Shown here: in pieces, positions 1 through 8,563 of the stretch
Position numbering within the stretch: the stretch's first letter is position 1
Layout: each line of letters starts with the position of its first letter
From: Nevskiales bacterium
Lineage (GTDB): Bacteria; Pseudomonadota; Gammaproteobacteria; Nevskiales; Nevskiaceae
Length of the DNA stretch: 64,000 nucleotides
Assembly: GCA_028698335.1 (NCBI GenBank)
Contig: JAQVDP010000002.1
Coordinates: 124,001-188,000, forward strand
Reading direction: 5' to 3'
The notes under the pieces: generated by a model
What the model was told of the DNA's origin: nothing
Seen by the model: the letters and a program-made list of their open reading frames with translations, nothing else
The model's database searches: none
Position numbers and translations under genes: made by a program

Positions 1-1486
1 TCAGGCGCTCGGTGATGTTGAACTTCTTCACCGTCATCAGGGCATGGCCGGCGAGCAGGAAGACCGTGGCGACGGTCAATTTGAGCCACATCGCCTGTGT
101 GACCATGAGCCCCAGCTGTGCCCCGAGCAGGCCGGCGGCGAGGAGCAGGGTCAGAATCGCCGCCCAGGTCGCCTTGAGGCGGGGCAACAGCAGCGCCAGA
201 TACAGAAGCAGCACCGCGAAAATCCCCAGTTCCGCCCAGCGCGCCCAGGCGGGGCGCGTATAGAAGTCCTGCTGCAACAGGCTCGACACCGTGTGGGCGA
301 GGGTGACGACCGGCGATGTCGCCGCCGCCACCGGAGTGGCGAAGGTGTCGCCGGTGCCGACCGCAGTGGTCCCGATCAGCACGATCTTGTCCTTGTAGCG
401 TGCCGCGGGCAGCTTGCCGGACAGGACGTCGTAGGCCGAATCGACCGGAAATGCGGGCTGGCCGGCCTGGGGACCGTAGAAATGACTGTACATGCGCAGC
501 GCCGGGCTCGTGGCAATGGTGAGCCCCCCCATGGCAACGCCTTCGCCCAGTCGCAGTTCGATGTCGGCGGGCCGAAGATTGAGCGCGCCTGCGGCGATCA
601 TCAGCGACAGCGACGGATAGAATTCGTCATAGTGCTGCAGGACCAGCGGTTCGAAGCGGACCGCGCCGTCGACGTCCGGAGTGACGTTGAGGTGTCCGAT
701 GGCTTCTGCCTGGCTGGCGATGACTTCGATCGGAATCTGGCTGGCGTGGGTTGGCAAGGGCAGCTCGCCCCGTGCCCTTGCGCCGACGCGGTCCTGGACG
801 TCGCTCAGCGCGTCGCGCCGGATGTAGTCCGGCAGCGGTGCGTCCGGCCGGCCCTGAGGGCGACCGATTTCGAACACCATCGGCAGGATGACGTTGCCGG
901 CATTGGCCAGCGAGTGGCCCAGTCTGGCGTCGGTCGAACCGCCGGAACGGCTGGCGTCCCGGATCCTGACCAGCAGGTCGGTCATCAGGCGCCGATAGTC
1001 CCGCGCCAGGGCCGACTGGCCGTAAGCGTCGGCGATGCCCTTGATCGCCGGATGCGCGTCGGCACTTTCGTTGAGCATCAGCCCGAAGGTGTCGACCTCG
1101 ACCGGAATCTGCTGGGTCAGCGGTGAGCGCGCCAGATCGTCGGCGATGCTCTTGAGCTGCTCGGCGCCTTCGCTGCGCTCAGGTTCGAGGTACAGCGCCG
1201 TCGAGGCGATCAGCTTCGGGGCGCCATCGCTGAGTGTGTCGAGCAGGCGCGCCTGCAGCTTGCGCGGCCATGGCCAGCGTCCGAGATTGCGGATCGACTC
1301 GTCGTCGATCGCGACGATCGCGATGCGCTCCGAAGGCGCGCGGTCGCGGGAGCGGACGCCGAGATCGTAGCCGTAGCGTTCGAGGGATTCGAAGCTGTTG
1401 CGGAACACGCCGAAAGCGAGTGCGGCGAATACGATGGCGAACGCAACGGCTGCGAACCAGTCCCGCGTCCAGAATCTCTGTTTCAC
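1..1486 (-). CDS. CHASE2-domain sensor protein, C-terminus beyond window
   Basis: The gene starts with GTG at 1486 and runs off the left edge, giving 495 codons without its C-terminus. The product opens with a single N-terminal membrane segment (about residues 6-25). A long extracytoplasmic region follows, with typical CHASE2 features near its start (YGYDLGVRSRDRAP, then IVAIDDESI). Three consecutive hydrophobic segments lie just before the window edge, encoded by about 30-220. This layout is that of CHASE2 sensors, in which the three-helix unit leads into a cytoplasmic output domain. The output module (kinase, cyclase, GGDEF or TPR) lies outside the window, so the signalling role cannot be assigned. 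The CHASE2 ligand is not known in general. The gene is divergent from radA across about 165 bp. The start is preceded by a purine-rich GGGGGGA stretch. Confidence 0.8.
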   Translation of the reverse strand, partial: MKQRFWTRDWFAAVAFAIVFAALAFGVFRNSFESLERYGYDLGVRSRDRAPSERIAIVAIDDESIRNLGRWPWPRKLQARLLDTLSDGAPKLIASTALYLEPERSEGAEQLKSIADDLARSPLTQQIPVEVDTFGLMLNESADAHPAIKGIADAYGQSALARDYRRLMTDLLVRIRDASRSGGSTDARLGHSLANAGNVILPMVFEIGRPQGRPDAPLPDYIRRDALSDVQDRVGARARGELPLPTHASQIPIEVIASQAEAIGHLNVTPDVDGAVRFEPLVLQHYDEFYPSLSLMIAAGALNLRPADIELRLGEGVAMGGLTIATSPALRMYSHFYGPQAGQPAFPVDSAYDVLSGKLPAARYKDKIVLIGTTAVGTGDTFATPVAAATSPVVTLAHTVSSLLQQDFYTRPAWARWAELGIFAVLLLYLALLLPRLKATWAAILTLLLAAGLLGAQLGLMVTQAMWLKLTVATVFLLAGHALMTVKKFNITERL

Positions 1487-1652
1487 CGCAAAGTCCCCCC
1501 GGAACCCTAGATGAGTCGCCCCTGCTCCGCGCCTTGAGAGGTCCCCGATGCTCCTGCGCGCGGTCGATGGGCTAAAGTGATAGTACCCGTTTTCATCTCA
1601 TGGAACAGACCGCCGTCGGGCGGCCCGATCCGGAAGGAACCCTCTGGCAAAC

Positions 1653-3011
1653 ATGGCAAAAGCACGCACCGAGTACGTCTGTCAGGCGTGTGGCGCTCAT
1701 CAGCACAAGTGGAGCGGTCAGTGCCCCGACTGCGAGGCCTGGAACACGCTCGTGGAGGTGGCCGCACAGCCGCGTCAGCGCGCCCGCGGCGGCGGCATGT
1801 CGGGCGTGGCCCTCGGACAGATCCAGCGGCTCAGCGAGGTCAATCTCGAGGAGGTGCCGCGGGTTGCGGTGGGCATGGGCGAGCTCGACCGGGTGCTCGG
1901 TGGCGGGGTGGTCAGCGGGGCGGTCATCCTGATCGGCGGCGATCCGGGCATCGGCAAGTCGACCCTGCTGCTGCAGGCCCTGTCGGCGTTGCAGCAGCGT
2001 TTGCCGACGCTGTACGTCACCGGCGAGGAATCGCTGTCCCAGGTCCATCTGCGGGCACAGCGCCTGGGACTGACCAATCTCGATCTGCCGGTGCTGGCGG
2101 AGACATCCGTCGAACGGATCGTGGCGCAGATGCAGGTTCTCAAGCCGGGCCTGGTCGTCATCGATTCGATCCAGACGCTGTTCACCGAGGCGCTGGACTC
2201 GGCGCCGGGTTCGGTCTCGCAGGTGCGTGAGTCCGCCGCGCAACTGGTTCGCCACGCCAAGGCCAGTCAGACCGCCATCGTTCTGGTCGGTCACGTGACC
2301 AAGGAGGGCGCGATCGCGGGGCCGCGGGTGCTCGAGCACATGGTCGACACGGTCCTGTACTTCGAGCACGACCCGGGTTCGCGCTACCGCATCGTGCGGG
2401 CGATCAAGAACCGCTTCGGGGCAGTCAACGAACTTGGCGTGTTCGCCATGACCGACGCGGGCCTCAAGGAGGTCAGCAATCCCTCGGCGCTGTTCCTGTC
2501 GCGTCACGCCGAGCCGGTGCCGGGCAGCGTCGTCACCGTCGCGCGACAGGGCAGCCGGCCGTTGCTGGTGGAGGTGCAGGCACTGGTGGATCGGTCGATG
2601 GCCGGCAATCCGCGGCGGGTCACGGTCGGGCTCGACAGCAATCGCCTGAACATGCTGTTGGCGGTGCTGCACCGCCATGGCGGGATCGCCCTCGGCGATC
2701 AGGATGTGTTCGCCAACGTTGTCGGCGGCATGCGCCTGCAGGAAACGGCGGCCGATCTGCCCCTGGTGCTCGCCGCGCTGTCGAGCTTCCGCTCGCGGCC
2801 TTGGCCTGGGGACTGCATTGCCTTCGGCGAGGTCGGGCTGGCCGGCGAAGTGCGCCCGGTCGCGGGTGGGGAAGAGCGGCTGCAGGAAGCGGCGAAGCAA
2901 GGATTCCGCCGGGCGATCGTGCCCGAGGCCAATCGGCCGCGGCGCGGGTTCAAGGGCAGCATCGAGGTGATCGCGGTGTCGCGCCTGGGCGACGCGCTCG
3001 AATACCTCTGA
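1653..3011 (+). CDS. radA: DNA repair protein RadA/Sms
   Basis: RadA is a RecA-like ATPase that promotes branch migration and processing of recombination intermediates. This 452-residue protein has the full family architecture. An N-terminal four-cysteine zinc finger lies at C10, C13, C24 and C27, the Walker A loop (GGDPGIGKST) at about 95-104, and the RadA-specific KNRFG motif at 252-256. A Lon-like C-terminal domain ends the protein. The length matches the family (about 450-460). The ATG at 1653 is about 10 bases after an AGGAA sequence. The gene stands alone on the plus strand and converges with the CorB-type gene, the two stops being about 25 bp apart. Assignment is secure. Confidence 0.97.
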   Translation: MAKARTEYVCQACGAHQHKWSGQCPDCEAWNTLVEVAAQPRQRARGGGMSGVALGQIQRLSEVNLEEVPRVAVGMGELDRVLGGGVVSGAVILIGGDPGIGKSTLLLQALSALQQRLPTLYVTGEESLSQVHLRAQRLGLTNLDLPVLAETSVERIVAQMQVLKPGLVVIDSIQTLFTEALDSAPGSVSQVRESAAQLVRHAKASQTAIVLVGHVTKEGAIAGPRVLEHMVDTVLYFEHDPGSRYRIVRAIKNRFGAVNELGVFAMTDAGLKEVSNPSALFLSRHAEPVPGSVVTVARQGSRPLLVEVQALVDRSMAGNPRRVTVGLDSNRLNMLLAVLHRHGGIALGDQDVFANVVGGMRLQETAADLPLVLAALSSFRSRPWPGDCIAFGEVGLAGEVRPVAGGEERLQEAAKQGFRRAIVPEANRPRRGFKGSIEVIAVSRLGDALEYL

Positions 3012-3036
3012 GCCGGCGGCCGATCGGTCGCGCCGT

Positions 3037-4314
3037 TCAGCTTTTCTTCGCAGCGCCCTTGGGCGGCCAGATCCGGGTTGAACGCACGCCGTTGGCGCGT
3101 ACCTCGCTGATCTCGATGTGATAGCCGCCGATTTCGACCTTGGCGCCGGCCTGGGGCAGGCTCTCGAGGTGTTCGATCAGCAGGCCGTTGATGGTCTTCG
3201 GTCCGTCGGTCGGGAGCTTCCAGCCGAGGTTCTTGTTGAGACTGCGGATCGTCACTGAACCGGTGACACGGAAACTGCCGTCGTTGTCGGCGTAGACGTT
3301 CTTGATCCGGGTCGCCGGGTCCGACGTGAACTCGCCGATGACCTCTTCAAGAATGTCCTCGAGGGTGACCAGACCCTGGATGTCCCCGTATTCGTCGACG
3401 ACGAAGCCGATACGGCGCTTCTGGTTCTGGAAATTCAGCAACTGCTGGTTGAGAGGGGTGCCTTCGGGGATGTAGTAGGGTTCCCGGCCCAGCGCCAGCA
3501 GGCTCGGGACATTGAGTTGTTCCTCGGCGGCGAGGCGCACGACACGGCGCAGGTGGACCACGCCCTTGAGATTGTCGATCGAGCCGTCGAACACCGGCAG
3601 ACGGGTGTGCTGGCTGGTGACGATGGTGTCGACGATTTCGTCCCAGGGTTCCGAGATGTCGATGCCGACGATCTCGTTGCGCGGCACCATGATGTCCTCG
3701 ACCGTCGCTTTTTCGAGGTCGAGAATCGACAGCAGCATCTTCTGGTGACGGTGGGGAATCATCGCGCCGGCCTCCGCCACGACCGTGCGCAGTTCCTCGC
3801 TCGACAGGCTGTGCTGTGCGGCGTCCTCGGGGGTGACGCCGATCATGCGCAGCAGTCCGTTGCTCACCAGATTGACGGCCCAGACCAGCGGATACAGCAC
3901 CCGCAGCAGGGGCCACAGCACGTACGAAGCCGGGAACGCGATGCGCTCCGGGTGCAGGGCCGCGAGCGTTTTTGGCGTCACCTCGCCGAAGATCAGCAGC
4001 AGCAGGGTCAGGCCGCCGGTGGCGGCCGCGATTCCGGTGTCCCCGGGGAACAGGCGCAGGCCGATCAGCGTGGCGACCGACGCCGCCAGCGTATTGAAGA
4101 AATTGTTGCCGAGCAGGATGGTTCCGATCAGGCGATCGGGGCGCTTCAGCAACGCCGCCGCCAGCTTGGCGCCGCGGTCGCCTTTCTGTGCGCGAGTCTT
4201 GACGCGATAACGATTCAGCGTCATGAGCCCGGTTTCCGAGCTCGAGAAGAATGCGGAACAGGCCAGCAGCAGGAACAGAATTCCGAACAGGGCCAATAAA
4301 GGTATATCGTCCAA
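3037..4314 (-). CDS. corB: CNNM/CorC-family membrane protein with CBS domains (CorB/YfjD type)
   Basis: The 425-residue product has the CorB/HlyC-CorC order. An N-terminal CNNM (DUF21) membrane domain of about four helices contains FFSSSETGLM near residues 23-32 and FGEVTPKTLA near 110-120. A CBS pair follows (about 200-330, including EDIMVPRNEI and GFVVDEYGDIQGLVTLEDI), then a C-terminal CorC_HlyC domain. Members are linked to magnesium and cobalt efflux or tolerance, but the transported ion cannot be read from sequence. The start appears to be TTG at 4314. It places the first hydrophobic helix at the very N-terminus, as in homologues, and no ATG lies nearby. The ypjD gene lies 86 bp upstream on the same strand, a pairing that recalls the CorB-CorE (YfjD-YpjD) association in enterobacteria. 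Confidence 0.9.
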   Translation of the reverse strand: MDDIPLLALFGILFLLLACSAFFSSSETGLMTLNRYRVKTRAQKGDRGAKLAAALLKRPDRLIGTILLGNNFFNTLAASVATLIGLRLFPGDTGIAAATGGLTLLLLIFGEVTPKTLAALHPERIAFPASYVLWPLLRVLYPLVWAVNLVSNGLLRMIGVTPEDAAQHSLSSEELRTVVAEAGAMIPHRHQKMLLSILDLEKATVEDIMVPRNEIVGIDISEPWDEIVDTIVTSQHTRLPVFDGSIDNLKGVVHLRRVVRLAAEEQLNVPSLLALGREPYYIPEGTPLNQQLLNFQNQKRRIGFVVDEYGDIQGLVTLEDILEEVIGEFTSDPATRIKNVYADNDGSFRVTGSVTIRSLNKNLGWKLPTDGPKTINGLLIEHLESLPQAGAKVEIGGYHIEISEVRANGVRSTRIWPPKGAAKKS

Positions 4315-4400
4315 GAGCGCGGTCAGAGTCGGCCGTTACAGTCTGCTAGTTAGCGAACCGGCGTGCCGGCTGTCAACTGCCCTTACTTGAAGAAGGCTGG

Positions 4401-5189
4401 CTAACTCCAGTGCTGGCCGAGGAATTGCTCCAGAATGAGCTTGCTTCCGAAGTACGCCAGAATCAGGACGGCGTAGCCGCTCAGGGTCCAGCGGATGGCG
4501 GCCCGGCCGCGCCAGCCATAGCGCATGCGCCCCCACAGCAGGACGCCGAAGATCAACCAGGCGCTGATCGACAAAACCGTCTTGTGCGCCAGATGCTGCG
4601 CCATCCAGTCCCGGATGAACCACAGGCCCGACAGCAACGTCAACGACAGCAGAAAGAAGCCGATCGCGATCATCTGGAACAGGATGCGTTCCATGGTCTG
4701 CAGCGGCGGCAGGGCGCGTGCGAGGGAGGTGACCTGGTGTCCGCGCAGCAGCCGCTCCTGGACGGCCAGCAGGCTGGCGTGCACCGCCGCCAGCGTCAGC
4801 AGTCCGGCCGAAAACAGCGACAGCATGATGTGCGTGCGGGCCTTCCAGTCGGATTCGGCGATGATGTCGCCGGCCTCGGTCGGAAAACCTGAGGCCAGAA
4901 TCGCGGCAAAACCGGCGGCCGGATAGATCGCGACGCCCATGACCCGCAGCGGTTCCCTGAAGCAGAGTGCCCACAGCAGCAGCGCGGATTGCCAGGTGAA
5001 CAGCGACAGCGCCTCGTTGACGCCGATGGTGATGCTGTCGCCGTGAAAGATCTGATGGGTCAGGGCGAATCCGTGCAGCGTCAGGGCGACCGGCGGCAGC
5101 CAGCGCTCGCCGGCCGAGGCGCCGGGTTGACGCAGGATCATCGCCGCGGTGGCGACGTATATCGAGAGTGCGAGGATGGTGGCGAGCAT
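4401..5189 (-). CDS. ypjD: YpjD/CcsA-type cytochrome c assembly family membrane protein
   Basis: This polytopic inner-membrane protein of about 262 residues has eight hydrophobic segments and resembles the YpjD branch of the CcsA/CcmC haem-handling family. In Escherichia coli the gene is also called corE and is linked genetically to divalent metal tolerance, not proven haem delivery. The ATG at 5189 is preferred because it puts the first helix directly at the N-terminus, as in YpjD. In-frame alternatives exist at 5207 (ATG) and 5228 (GTG), and none has a convincing Shine-Dalgarno sequence. The gene precedes the CorB-type gene on the minus strand, and the two may form a functional pair. It is divergent from the metallo-beta-lactamase-fold gene. 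Confidence 0.85.
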   Translation of the reverse strand: MLATILALSIYVATAAMILRQPGASAGERWLPPVALTLHGFALTHQIFHGDSITIGVNEALSLFTWQSALLLWALCFREPLRVMGVAIYPAAGFAAILASGFPTEAGDIIAESDWKARTHIMLSLFSAGLLTLAAVHASLLAVQERLLRGHQVTSLARALPPLQTMERILFQMIAIGFFLLSLTLLSGLWFIRDWMAQHLAHKTVLSISAWLIFGVLLWGRMRYGWRGRAAIRWTLSGYAVLILAYFGSKLILEQFLGQHWS

Positions 5190-5268
5190 GGCCGCGCAGC
5201 ATAGCATCGCGCCCGGTGCCACCGGCACCCTGTGCTAGGATCGCGGCGTCATCCATGAGCACGTGTGC

Positions 5269-6039
5269 ATGCGGATAAAGGTCCTCGGCTGTAGCGGCGG
5301 CGTCGGTCCCGGATTGCGGACCACCAGCCTGCTGATCGACGACGACTATCTGATCGATGCCGGGACCGGTGTCGGCGACCTGACGCTGGCCCAGCAGCAG
5401 CGGATCGAGCGGGTATTCCTGACGCACAGCCACCTCGATCACATCTGCGGGCTTGCGTTCCTGGCGGACAACCTGTTCGATCTGATCGAGCGGCCGATTG
5501 ATGTTCACGCCACCGCCGAGACCTTGCAGACCCTGCGCGAACATGTCTTCAACTGGAAGATCTGGCCGGATTTCTCGAGGCTGCCCGATGAGGAGCGACC
5601 GCTGCTGCGCTGGCGCGAGCTTTCGATCGGGCAGGTGTTCGATCTGGATGAACAGCGCCGGCTGACGGCGTTCCCGGTCTTGCATACGGTGCCCGCGGTC
5701 GGCTACGCCATCGAGGGGCATCGCGGGGTGTTCGCTTTCAGCGGTGACACCTATGCCGACGACATGCTCTGGGCCTTTCTGAACCGGCTGCCGCGCCTCG
5801 ACAAGCTCATGATCGAGATTGCGTTTCCGGACGAGCAGGCTGCACTGGGCTACGCGTCCAAGCACTTCACCCCGAGTCTGCTCGGCGAGGAGCTCAAGAA
5901 GCTCGAGCATCGACCCAGGCTGTACCTGACGCACGCCAAGCCGGGCTGCGAGGCACGGATCGAGCGGCAGTGCCGGGACGCGCTGCGGGGCTGGAGCTAC
6001 AGCCATCTCAAACGCGGCGATACGATCAGCTTCGACTAG
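5269..6039 (+). CDS. MBL-fold 3',5'-cyclic-nucleotide phosphodiesterase-like protein
   Basis: The product is a metallo-beta-lactamase-fold hydrolase of about 256 residues. The metal-binding motif THSHLDH lies near residues 53-59. Further ligands are in FSGDT (near 160) and in the C-terminal LTHAKPG (near 227). The opening segment (VLGCSGGVGPG) and overall layout match proteins annotated as class II-like cyclic-nucleotide phosphodiesterases. Substrate assignment rests on family resemblance only. ATG at 5269 is chosen over GTG at 5263 because IKVLGCSG then begins the first strand. A possible -10 (TAGGAT, 5236-5241) lies upstream. The stop codon TAG (6037-6039) lies inside the left end of a repeat element, so the terminal codon may have been supplied by that insertion. 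Confidence 0.8.
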   Translation: MRIKVLGCSGGVGPGLRTTSLLIDDDYLIDAGTGVGDLTLAQQQRIERVFLTHSHLDHICGLAFLADNLFDLIERPIDVHATAETLQTLREHVFNWKIWPDFSRLPDEERPLLRWRELSIGQVFDLDEQRRLTAFPVLHTVPAVGYAIEGHRGVFAFSGDTYADDMLWAFLNRLPRLDKLMIEIAFPDEQAALGYASKHFTPSLLGEELKKLEHRPRLYLTHAKPGCEARIERQCRDALRGWSYSHLKRGDTISFD

Positions 6040-6212
6040 GGCCCGCTAACACGATGGCAATCGCTGCGCCCCTATCCGGGTTGCGCCGCAAATCGCGCCA
6101 TGCGGCGTTGCGAACCTTGGCCTTGGAACGACCAAGGCCGGCGGTCCGCGGCTTGCCCGGCGCAAATTCCGGCAGCAACGCAGCGATCGTCCATAGCGTT
6201 AACGGGTCCTAG
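6036..6212. repeat. MITE-like inverted-repeat element, copy 1
   Basis: This 177-bp element is bounded by CTAG on both sides. It has imperfect terminal inverted repeats of about 32 bp (left CTAGGGCCCGCTAAC, right end reverse-complemented CTAGGACCCGTTAAC). An internal 8-bp stem (GGCCTTGG / CCAAGGCC, 5-nt loop) lies in the middle. Its reverse complement aligns closely over about 140 bp with the left part of the second copy at 26423-26695. The apparent TA at each border suggests a TA target duplication, as made by IS630/Tc1-type transposases. That origin is inference, since no transposase is present. The element has no credible coding capacity. Confidence 0.85.
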
Positions 6213-6237
6213 GCGCCTGCGCGGGCCGCGGCGCCGC

Positions 6238-6243
6238 TACAAT
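6238..6243 (+). promoter_or_regulatory. probable -10 element for ffh
   Basis: TACAAT matches the sigma-70 -10 consensus at 5 of 6 positions and lies 31 bp upstream of the ffh ATG. No good -35 hexamer is seen 16-18 bp upstream, where the GC-rich edge of the repeat begins. A small hairpin (AGACGC-CTTT-GCGTCT, 6244-6259) would sit at the extreme 5' end of the transcript. Confidence 0.35.
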
Positions 6244-6273
6244 AGACGCCTTTGCGTCTGAGCTGCGAGATCC

Positions 6274-7638
6274 ATGTTTGAGAATCTGACCTCCCGGTTG
6301 TCCCGCGTCCTCGACAGCGTCCGTGGCCAGGGGCGCCTGACCGAGGAACAAATCAACGCCGCCGCCCGCGAGCTGCGCATGGCCCTGCTTGAGGCCGACG
6401 TCGCGCTGCCGGTGGTCAAGGACTTCGTCGATCACGTCAAGCAGGCGGCACTCGGTGTCGAGATCACCAAGTCGCTGAAGCCGGGCCAGGAATTCCTGCG
6501 CGTGGTGCAGCAGCAGTTGACCGAGACCCTTGGCGGCAAGGCCGAGCCTCTGAATCTGCGCCAGCAGCCGCCGGCGATCATTCTGATGGCGGGTCTGCAG
6601 GGTTCGGGCAAGACCACCACCACCGGCAAGCTGGCCCGCCTGCTCAAGGAGCAGGAGAAAAAGAAGGTCATGGTGGTCTCCTGCGACGTCTACCGTCCCG
6701 CCGCGATCGAGCAGCTGCGTGTGGTGGCCGGTCAGGTCGGCGCCGAATGGTTCGCCTCGGAATCCGGGCAGGATCCGGTCGCGATCGCACAGGCCGCGCT
6801 GGCGGAGGCCAAGCGCCAATACGTCGACGTGCTGATCGTCGACACCGCGGGTCGCACCACGGTCGACGAGGCGATGATGAAGGAGATCGCGGCTCTGCAT
6901 GCCGCGATCACGCCGGTGGAGACGCTGTTCGTCGTCGACAGCATGACCGGTCAGGACGCGGCCAAGACTGCGCGCGCGTTTGCCGACGTGCTGCCGCTGA
7001 CCGGTGTGATCCTGACCAAGGTCGACGGCGATGCCCGTGGTGGCGCCGCGCTGTCGGTGCGCCAGGTGACCGGGCGACCGATCAAGTATCTCGGTGTCGG
7101 CGAGAAGTCCGACAAGCTCGAGGTGTTCCATCCGGATCGCATCGCGACGCGGATTCTGGGGCAGGGCGATGTCCTCGGCCTGATCGAGGAGACCGCGCGC
7201 AAGGTCGACCAGGACAAGGCGCTCAAACTCGCGCAGAAGCTGAAGAAGAACAAGCGCTTCGATCTGGAGGACTTCCGCGAGCAGATGCTCCAGGTCCAGA
7301 ACATGGGCAGCATGGAGTCGCTGCTCGAGAAGCTGCCGGGCGGCATGCAGCTCCAGGCTCAGCTCAAGAACGTCGATGCCGACAAGCAGATGCGCCGCAC
7401 CGTGGCGATCATCAATTCAATGACCATGCAGGAACGCCGCTTTCCGGATCTGATCAAGGCGTCGCGCAAGCGGCGCATCGCGGCCGGGGCCGGTGTCGAG
7501 GTCCAGGAAGTCAACAAGTTGATGCGGCAGTTCGAGACCACCCGCGACATGATGAAGAAGGTGGCCAGTGGCGGGATGGCGAAGATGATGCGCGGTCTCG
7601 CCGGGCGCCTGCCGCCCGGCATGATGCCGCGGCGCTAG
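6274..7638 (+). CDS. ffh: signal recognition particle protein Ffh (SRP54)
   Basis: Ffh binds signal peptides of nascent membrane proteins and pairs with 4.5S RNA and FtsY. The 454-residue sequence carries the N-terminal four-helix bundle and the GTPase G domain (P-loop GLQGSGKTTTTGKL near 107-120, then DTAGR and TKVDGDARGG). The methionine-rich C-terminal M domain (about 320 onward) binds the RNA and signal peptides. It ends in the usual basic tail with Gly, Met and Pro. Its RNA partner is encoded in this same window at 32500-32609. The gene follows the repeat element and precedes a small thioredoxin-like gene by 6 bp. Confidence 0.98.
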   Translation: MFENLTSRLSRVLDSVRGQGRLTEEQINAAARELRMALLEADVALPVVKDFVDHVKQAALGVEITKSLKPGQEFLRVVQQQLTETLGGKAEPLNLRQQPPAIILMAGLQGSGKTTTTGKLARLLKEQEKKKVMVVSCDVYRPAAIEQLRVVAGQVGAEWFASESGQDPVAIAQAALAEAKRQYVDVLIVDTAGRTTVDEAMMKEIAALHAAITPVETLFVVDSMTGQDAAKTARAFADVLPLTGVILTKVDGDARGGAALSVRQVTGRPIKYLGVGEKSDKLEVFHPDRIATRILGQGDVLGLIEETARKVDQDKALKLAQKLKKNKRFDLEDFREQMLQVQNMGSMESLLEKLPGGMQLQAQLKNVDADKQMRRTVAIINSMTMQERRFPDLIKASRKRRIAAGAGVEVQEVNKLMRQFETTRDMMKKVASGGMAKMMRGLAGRLPPGMMPRR

Positions 7639-7644
7639 TCGGAC

Positions 7645-8193
7645 ATGGACCTTCCGAAGGCTTGCCTCGTGGGGCTGCTGGCGATCGCGCCCGTGGTCGC
7701 GACGGCGCAGCCGCAGGGGGTCAAGCCGGGCATGCAGGCGCCGGAGGCGGCCGGGATCGTGGTCAACGGGCCTGAAAACATCCGCCTGAGTGCGTTGCGG
7801 GGGCGGGTTGTCGTGGTCGACTTCTGGGCTTCCTGGTGCGGGCCATGCCTGCAGTCGATGCCGGAGCTCAACGCGCTGTGGCACGAGATGCGCGACGCCG
7901 GCTACGCCGACCGCTTCGAGGTGCTGGCGGTGGGGCTCGACCAGCGTGTCGAGGATGCGGAGCGCTTCCTGCGCGCGCATCCGGTGGAATACCCGGTGGT
8001 GGTCGATACGCTGGGCGTGGCGTCCCGTTTCTACGGTGTCTGGCGCCTGCCGGCGACCTATCTGGTCGCTGCCGACGGGCATATTCAGCAAATCTACCAC
8101 GGCTACGGCGAAGGCTTTTCCGCCGACTTGCGGCGGCGCGTGCTGGCCTTGCTCGAAGACGGCATGCCGGCCCGGGACGGGGCCGTCCGATAG
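7645..8193 (+). CDS. TlpA/ResA-like periplasmic thiol-disulfide protein
   Basis: The product is a 182-residue thioredoxin-fold protein with a cleavable-looking signal peptide (about residues 1-21, ending VVATAQ). The active site WCGPC has its cysteines at C65 and C68. The insertion pattern ([15 protein letters not shown], then a VEYPVVVD segment) resembles TlpA/ResA-type reductants used in cytochrome c maturation or other periplasmic reduction. The partner is unknown. The gene starts 6 bp after ffh, suggesting co-transcription, although the functions look unrelated. The rpsP promoter region follows its stop. Confidence 0.88.
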   Translation: MDLPKACLVGLLAIAPVVATAQPQGVKPGMQAPEAAGIVVNGPENIRLSALRGRVVVVDFWASWCGPCLQSMPELNALWHEMRDAGYADRFEVLAVGLDQRVEDAERFLRAHPVEYPVVVDTLGVASRFYGVWRLPATYLVAADGHIQQIYHGYGEGFSADLRRRVLALLEDGMPARDGAVR

Positions 8194-8221
8194 GCGGTTG
8201 CGACAGAGTTTGTTCTGGCGC

Positions 8222-8249
8222 TGGAAATCCGCTGCAAAATCGCTACAAT
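8222..8249 (+). promoter_or_regulatory. probable promoter of the rpsP operon
   Basis: The -10 TACAAT (8244-8249) matches the consensus at 5 of 6 positions. The hexamer TGGAAA (8222-8227), 16 bp upstream, is a weak -35. It lies about 50 bp upstream of rpsP, in the only sizeable gap of this operon. Confidence 0.45.
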
Positions 8250-8261
8250 ACGCGGCCTTTC

Positions 8262-8278
8262 AGCGGCTTGGTGCCGCT
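8262..8278 (+). other. leader hairpin before rpsP
   Basis: A 6-bp stem (AGCGGC / GCCGCT) with a TTGGT loop is followed by TTTGTTATT. The stem is short, but the T-rich tail resembles an intrinsic terminator. It lies between the presumed rpsP promoter and the gene and so could act as a leader attenuator. This is inference. Confidence 0.35.
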
Positions 8279-8299
8279 TTTGTTATTGGAAAACGAATT

Positions 8300-8560
8300 A
8301 TGGTGACGATCCGTCTTGCCCGTGCCGGCGCCAAGAAGCGCCCGTTCTATCACGTCGTCGCGACCGAGAAAAGCAGCCGTCGCGATGGCCGTTTCATCGA
8401 GCGTCTGGGCCACTACAACCCGAACGCCCGTGGCGCCGAGCAGAAGCTGGTGCTCGATCTGCAGCGCGTGGAGTACTGGCGCAGCAACGGCGCCCAGGTC
8501 TCCGACCGCGTCGCGCACCTGATCAAGGTCGCGCCGAAGGCCGAAGCCCAGGCAGCCTAA
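8300..8560 (+). CDS. rpsP: 30S ribosomal protein S16
   Basis: This 86-residue protein is S16, needed for assembly of the small subunit. The opening [20 protein letters not shown] and the motif [10 protein letters not shown] are diagnostic. ATG at 8300 gives the standard N-terminus. The gene is first in the conserved rpsP-rimM-trmD-rplS operon, with rimM starting 3 bp after its stop. The alanine-rich C-terminal tail is slightly longer than the E. coli protein, as is common. Confidence 0.98.
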   Translation: MVTIRLARAGAKKRPFYHVVATEKSSRRDGRFIERLGHYNPNARGAEQKLVLDLQRVEYWRSNGAQVSDRVAHLIKVAPKAEAQAA

Positions 8561-8563
8561 GCA

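Noticed and set aside
6058..6209. Small protein-coding frames inside the two repeat elements
   Set aside because: The frames occur on both strands, the conserved peptide follows from DNA-level conservation of the repeat, and there is no ribosome-binding site or domain.
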